Shown here in pieces: positions 14,966 to 16,286 of a stretch of DNA of 16,286 bases; position 1 is the first letter of the stretch, and each line of letters begins with the position of its first letter. This stretch comes from an uncultured Paracoccus sp. Its GTDB lineage: Bacteria; Pseudomonadota; Alphaproteobacteria; Rhodobacterales; Rhodobacteraceae. Made by a program: the position numbers and the translations under genes. The stretch covers positions 1 through 16,286 of the forward strand of contig NZ_CAMIOH010000058.1 of the NCBI RefSeq assembly GCF_946221145.1. Direction: 5' to 3'. The notes under the pieces were generated by a model. The model was given only the letters and a program-made list of their open reading frames with translations. It searched no databases and was not told where the DNA came from.

Positions 14966-15871
14966 TCACCGCACCTGAAGGTTGATCGGCAACTGGAAGC
15001 TATAGGCCGCTTCGGTCAGGCCGGCAGGCGCGCGGGGGCAGCGACCGGCGCGCTGCGCGGCCTGCACCGCCGCCTGGTCCAGGGCGGGATTGCCCGAGGA
15101 TCCGGCGACACCGACCCCCTGGATCGTCCCGCTGCGAGACACGGACAGGTTCAGCGTCACCCGCCCACCTTCGCGCACGCCGCGCGGCGCCGAGGCGCGG
15201 CGGCTGATGCAGGACCGGATCTGGCCGCCCCATTGTTCCATCATGCTGGCCCGCTGCTGCGGGCTGGGGCCGGTGGCGCCGCTTCCCGCCGCCCCCTGCG
15301 GTGCACGGCGCGCCTGCTGCTGCTGTTGCCGGGCGGGCTGTTCCTGCCGGCGCGGCTCGGCCTGGCGCTGCGGCTCGCGGCGCGGTTCCCGCCGGGGTTC
15401 GGGTTCGCGCTGCGGTTCGGGGTCCGGCTGCGGTTCGGGGCGGCGCTGCGGGCGGGCTGATGTGTTCAGCACCACCTCGGGCGGGGTTGCCAGTTCCGGC
15501 GGCGCGGGCGGGAACAATTCGGCCATGTCGTCCAGCGGCGCAAGTTCCGGCAGCGGCGGCAGCTCCAGCGGCTCGGCCACTTCCTCTGGCTCAGGCTCTG
15601 GCTCCGGCTCCGGTTCGGGCTGGGGTTCCGGCTCTACCGGCTGTTCGGCCACCTCTTCGGCCGCCTCCTCAACGGGCGCGACCGATTCCTCGGCCACATC
15701 GTCCGATGGCGCCAGGTCCACGAAGACGGGTTCCGGCAGGCCGGGCGGCGCGGCGGCCTCGGCCTGGCGCATCAGCCACACGGCGCCGCCCAGGTGCACC
15801 GCCAGCACCAGGGCCGAGGCGCCGCCCCACAGGCTGCCCTCGCGGATCGCCCGCCCGGCGCGCCCGGTCAC
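14966..15871 (-). CDS. tonB: TonB-family energy transducer
   Basis: A 301-residue inner-membrane-anchored periplasmic protein that would couple the proton-motive force from ExbB-ExbD to outer-membrane receptors. It starts at GTG (15871-15869) overlapping the exbD TGA as GTGA, so the two are coupled. Residues about 14-34 form the single N-terminal membrane segment (SALVLAVHLGGAVWLM). The long spanning region includes an uninterrupted Glu-Pro run (EPEPEPEPEPE) followed by Arg/Gln/Pro-rich sequence with a QQQQQ run. The C-terminal domain from about 210 is TonB/TolA-like: MMEQWGGQIRSCISRR, GGRVTLNLSVSRSGTI, NPALDQAAVQAAQRAGRCP, FQLPINLQVR. Its two cysteines (IRSC, GRCP) may form a disulfide. TolA is an alternative reading, but the TonB-type C-terminal segments favour TonB. 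Confidence 0.85.
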   Translation of the reverse strand: MTGRAGRAIREGSLWGGASALVLAVHLGGAVWLMRQAEAAAPPGLPEPVFVDLAPSDDVAEESVAPVEEAAEEVAEQPVEPEPQPEPEPEPEPEPEEVAEPLELPPLPELAPLDDMAELFPPAPPELATPPEVVLNTSARPQRRPEPQPDPEPQREPEPRREPRREPQRQAEPRRQEQPARQQQQQARRAPQGAAGSGATGPSPQQRASMMEQWGGQIRSCISRRASAPRGVREGGRVTLNLSVSRSGTIQGVGVAGSSGNPALDQAAVQAAQRAGRCPRAPAGLTEAAYSFQLPINLQVR

Positions 15872-16286
15872 TGGACGGGTTCCGGGGCAGGGGCCGCGCC
15901 GGGCACCGCAGGACCGCCCGCGGCAACCGATTCAAGCCCGACAAGCGCGATCTTCAGATAGCCGGTGTCGCGCAGGGTGTTCATCACGTCCATCAGGTCG
16001 CCATAGGCCACCGCGCGGTCGGCGCGCAGGAAGATGCGCTGTTCCCGGTCGCCATCCGTTGCCGCGGCAAGCGCTGCGGCAAGGCCGCCCGGCGCGATGT
16101 CGGTATTGTCCAGGGCCAGCGTCAGGTCGGGCCGGACGGTCACATAGACCGGCTGATCGGGGCGCTCCGCAGGCGTGGCGTTCGACACCGGCAGATCGAC
16201 ATTCACATCGACCGTCGCCAGCGGCGCCGCGACCATGAAGATGATCAGCAGCACCAGCATCACGTCGATGAAGGGGGTGACGTTGA
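15868..16286 (-). CDS. exbD: ExbD/TolR-type biopolymer transport protein, 5' end outside the window
   Basis: The frame is open to the right edge, so the N-terminus is missing; the GTG at 16263 lies inside the gene. The visible part begins NVTPFIDVMLVLLIIFMVA, the signature transmembrane segment of ExbD, with the proton-path aspartate at codon 16266-16264. A periplasmic domain follows (FLRADRAVAYGDLMDVMNTLRDTGYLKIALVG), typical of ExbD/TolR, and then a Pro/Ala-rich tail. ExbD works with ExbB, expected just upstream beyond the window, to energise TonB. It overlaps tonB by 4 bp. TolR is very similar; the neighbouring TonB-type protein favours ExbD. Confidence 0.9.
   Translation of the reverse strand, partial: NVTPFIDVMLVLLIIFMVAAPLATVDVNVDLPVSNATPAERPDQPVYVTVRPDLTLALDNTDIAPGGLAAALAAATDGDREQRIFLRADRAVAYGDLMDVMNTLRDTGYLKIALVGLESVAAGGPAVPGAAPAPEPVQ

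Overview
The window is GC-rich chromosomal DNA that reads like an alphaproteobacterium of the Rhodobacterales, most like Paracoccus. That assignment is inferred from base composition, codon use and the style of the proteins; no rRNA or other taxonomic marker is present. Genes are tightly packed on both strands, with several start/stop overlaps. I see no tRNA, rRNA, insertion sequence, phage gene or CRISPR array.

Layout. Positions 1-2170 hold the 3' part of a molybdenum hydroxylase large subunit (isoquinoline 1-oxidoreductase beta / aldehyde dehydrogenase type), overlapping a small secreted diheme cytochrome c that probably takes its electrons. A Kef-type CPA2 cation/proton antiporter (2285-4063) follows and converges on a GT4 glycosyltransferase (4089-5447, minus). 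An AT-rich divergent control region (about 5448-5689) separates the glycosyltransferase from a plus-strand pair: a radical SAM enzyme with an N-terminal B12-binding-like region (5690-7243) and a bacterial nitric oxide synthase oxygenase (7243-8520). The last base of the radical SAM stop codon is the first base of the NOS start codon. A 20-bp lux-box-like dyad lies in this control region, about 42 bp from the expected start sites of candidate promoters on both sides. Downstream come a periplasmic gamma-glutamyltransferase (8636-10438), a strong bidirectional terminator, a secreted PRC-barrel protein (10496-11014, minus), a 447-bp non-coding stretch, glutamine-dependent NAD+ synthetase (11462-13120, minus), a secreted protein built of 18 in-register 23-residue MORN repeats (13244-14689, plus), and the end of a TonB-system operon (tonB then partial exbD, minus) running off the right edge.

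Most of the window is ordinary housekeeping, transport and envelope content. The accessory part is 4.1-8.5 kb. NOS is uncommon in proteobacteria, and here it is translationally coupled to a radical SAM enzyme and shares a divergent, possibly quorum-regulated, control region with a glycosyltransferase. This looks like a small biosynthetic or signalling cassette in which enzymatically made NO, or the NOS reaction itself, is paired with radical chemistry. I know of no described system with this composition. The linkage is seen in the sequence; any product is inference.
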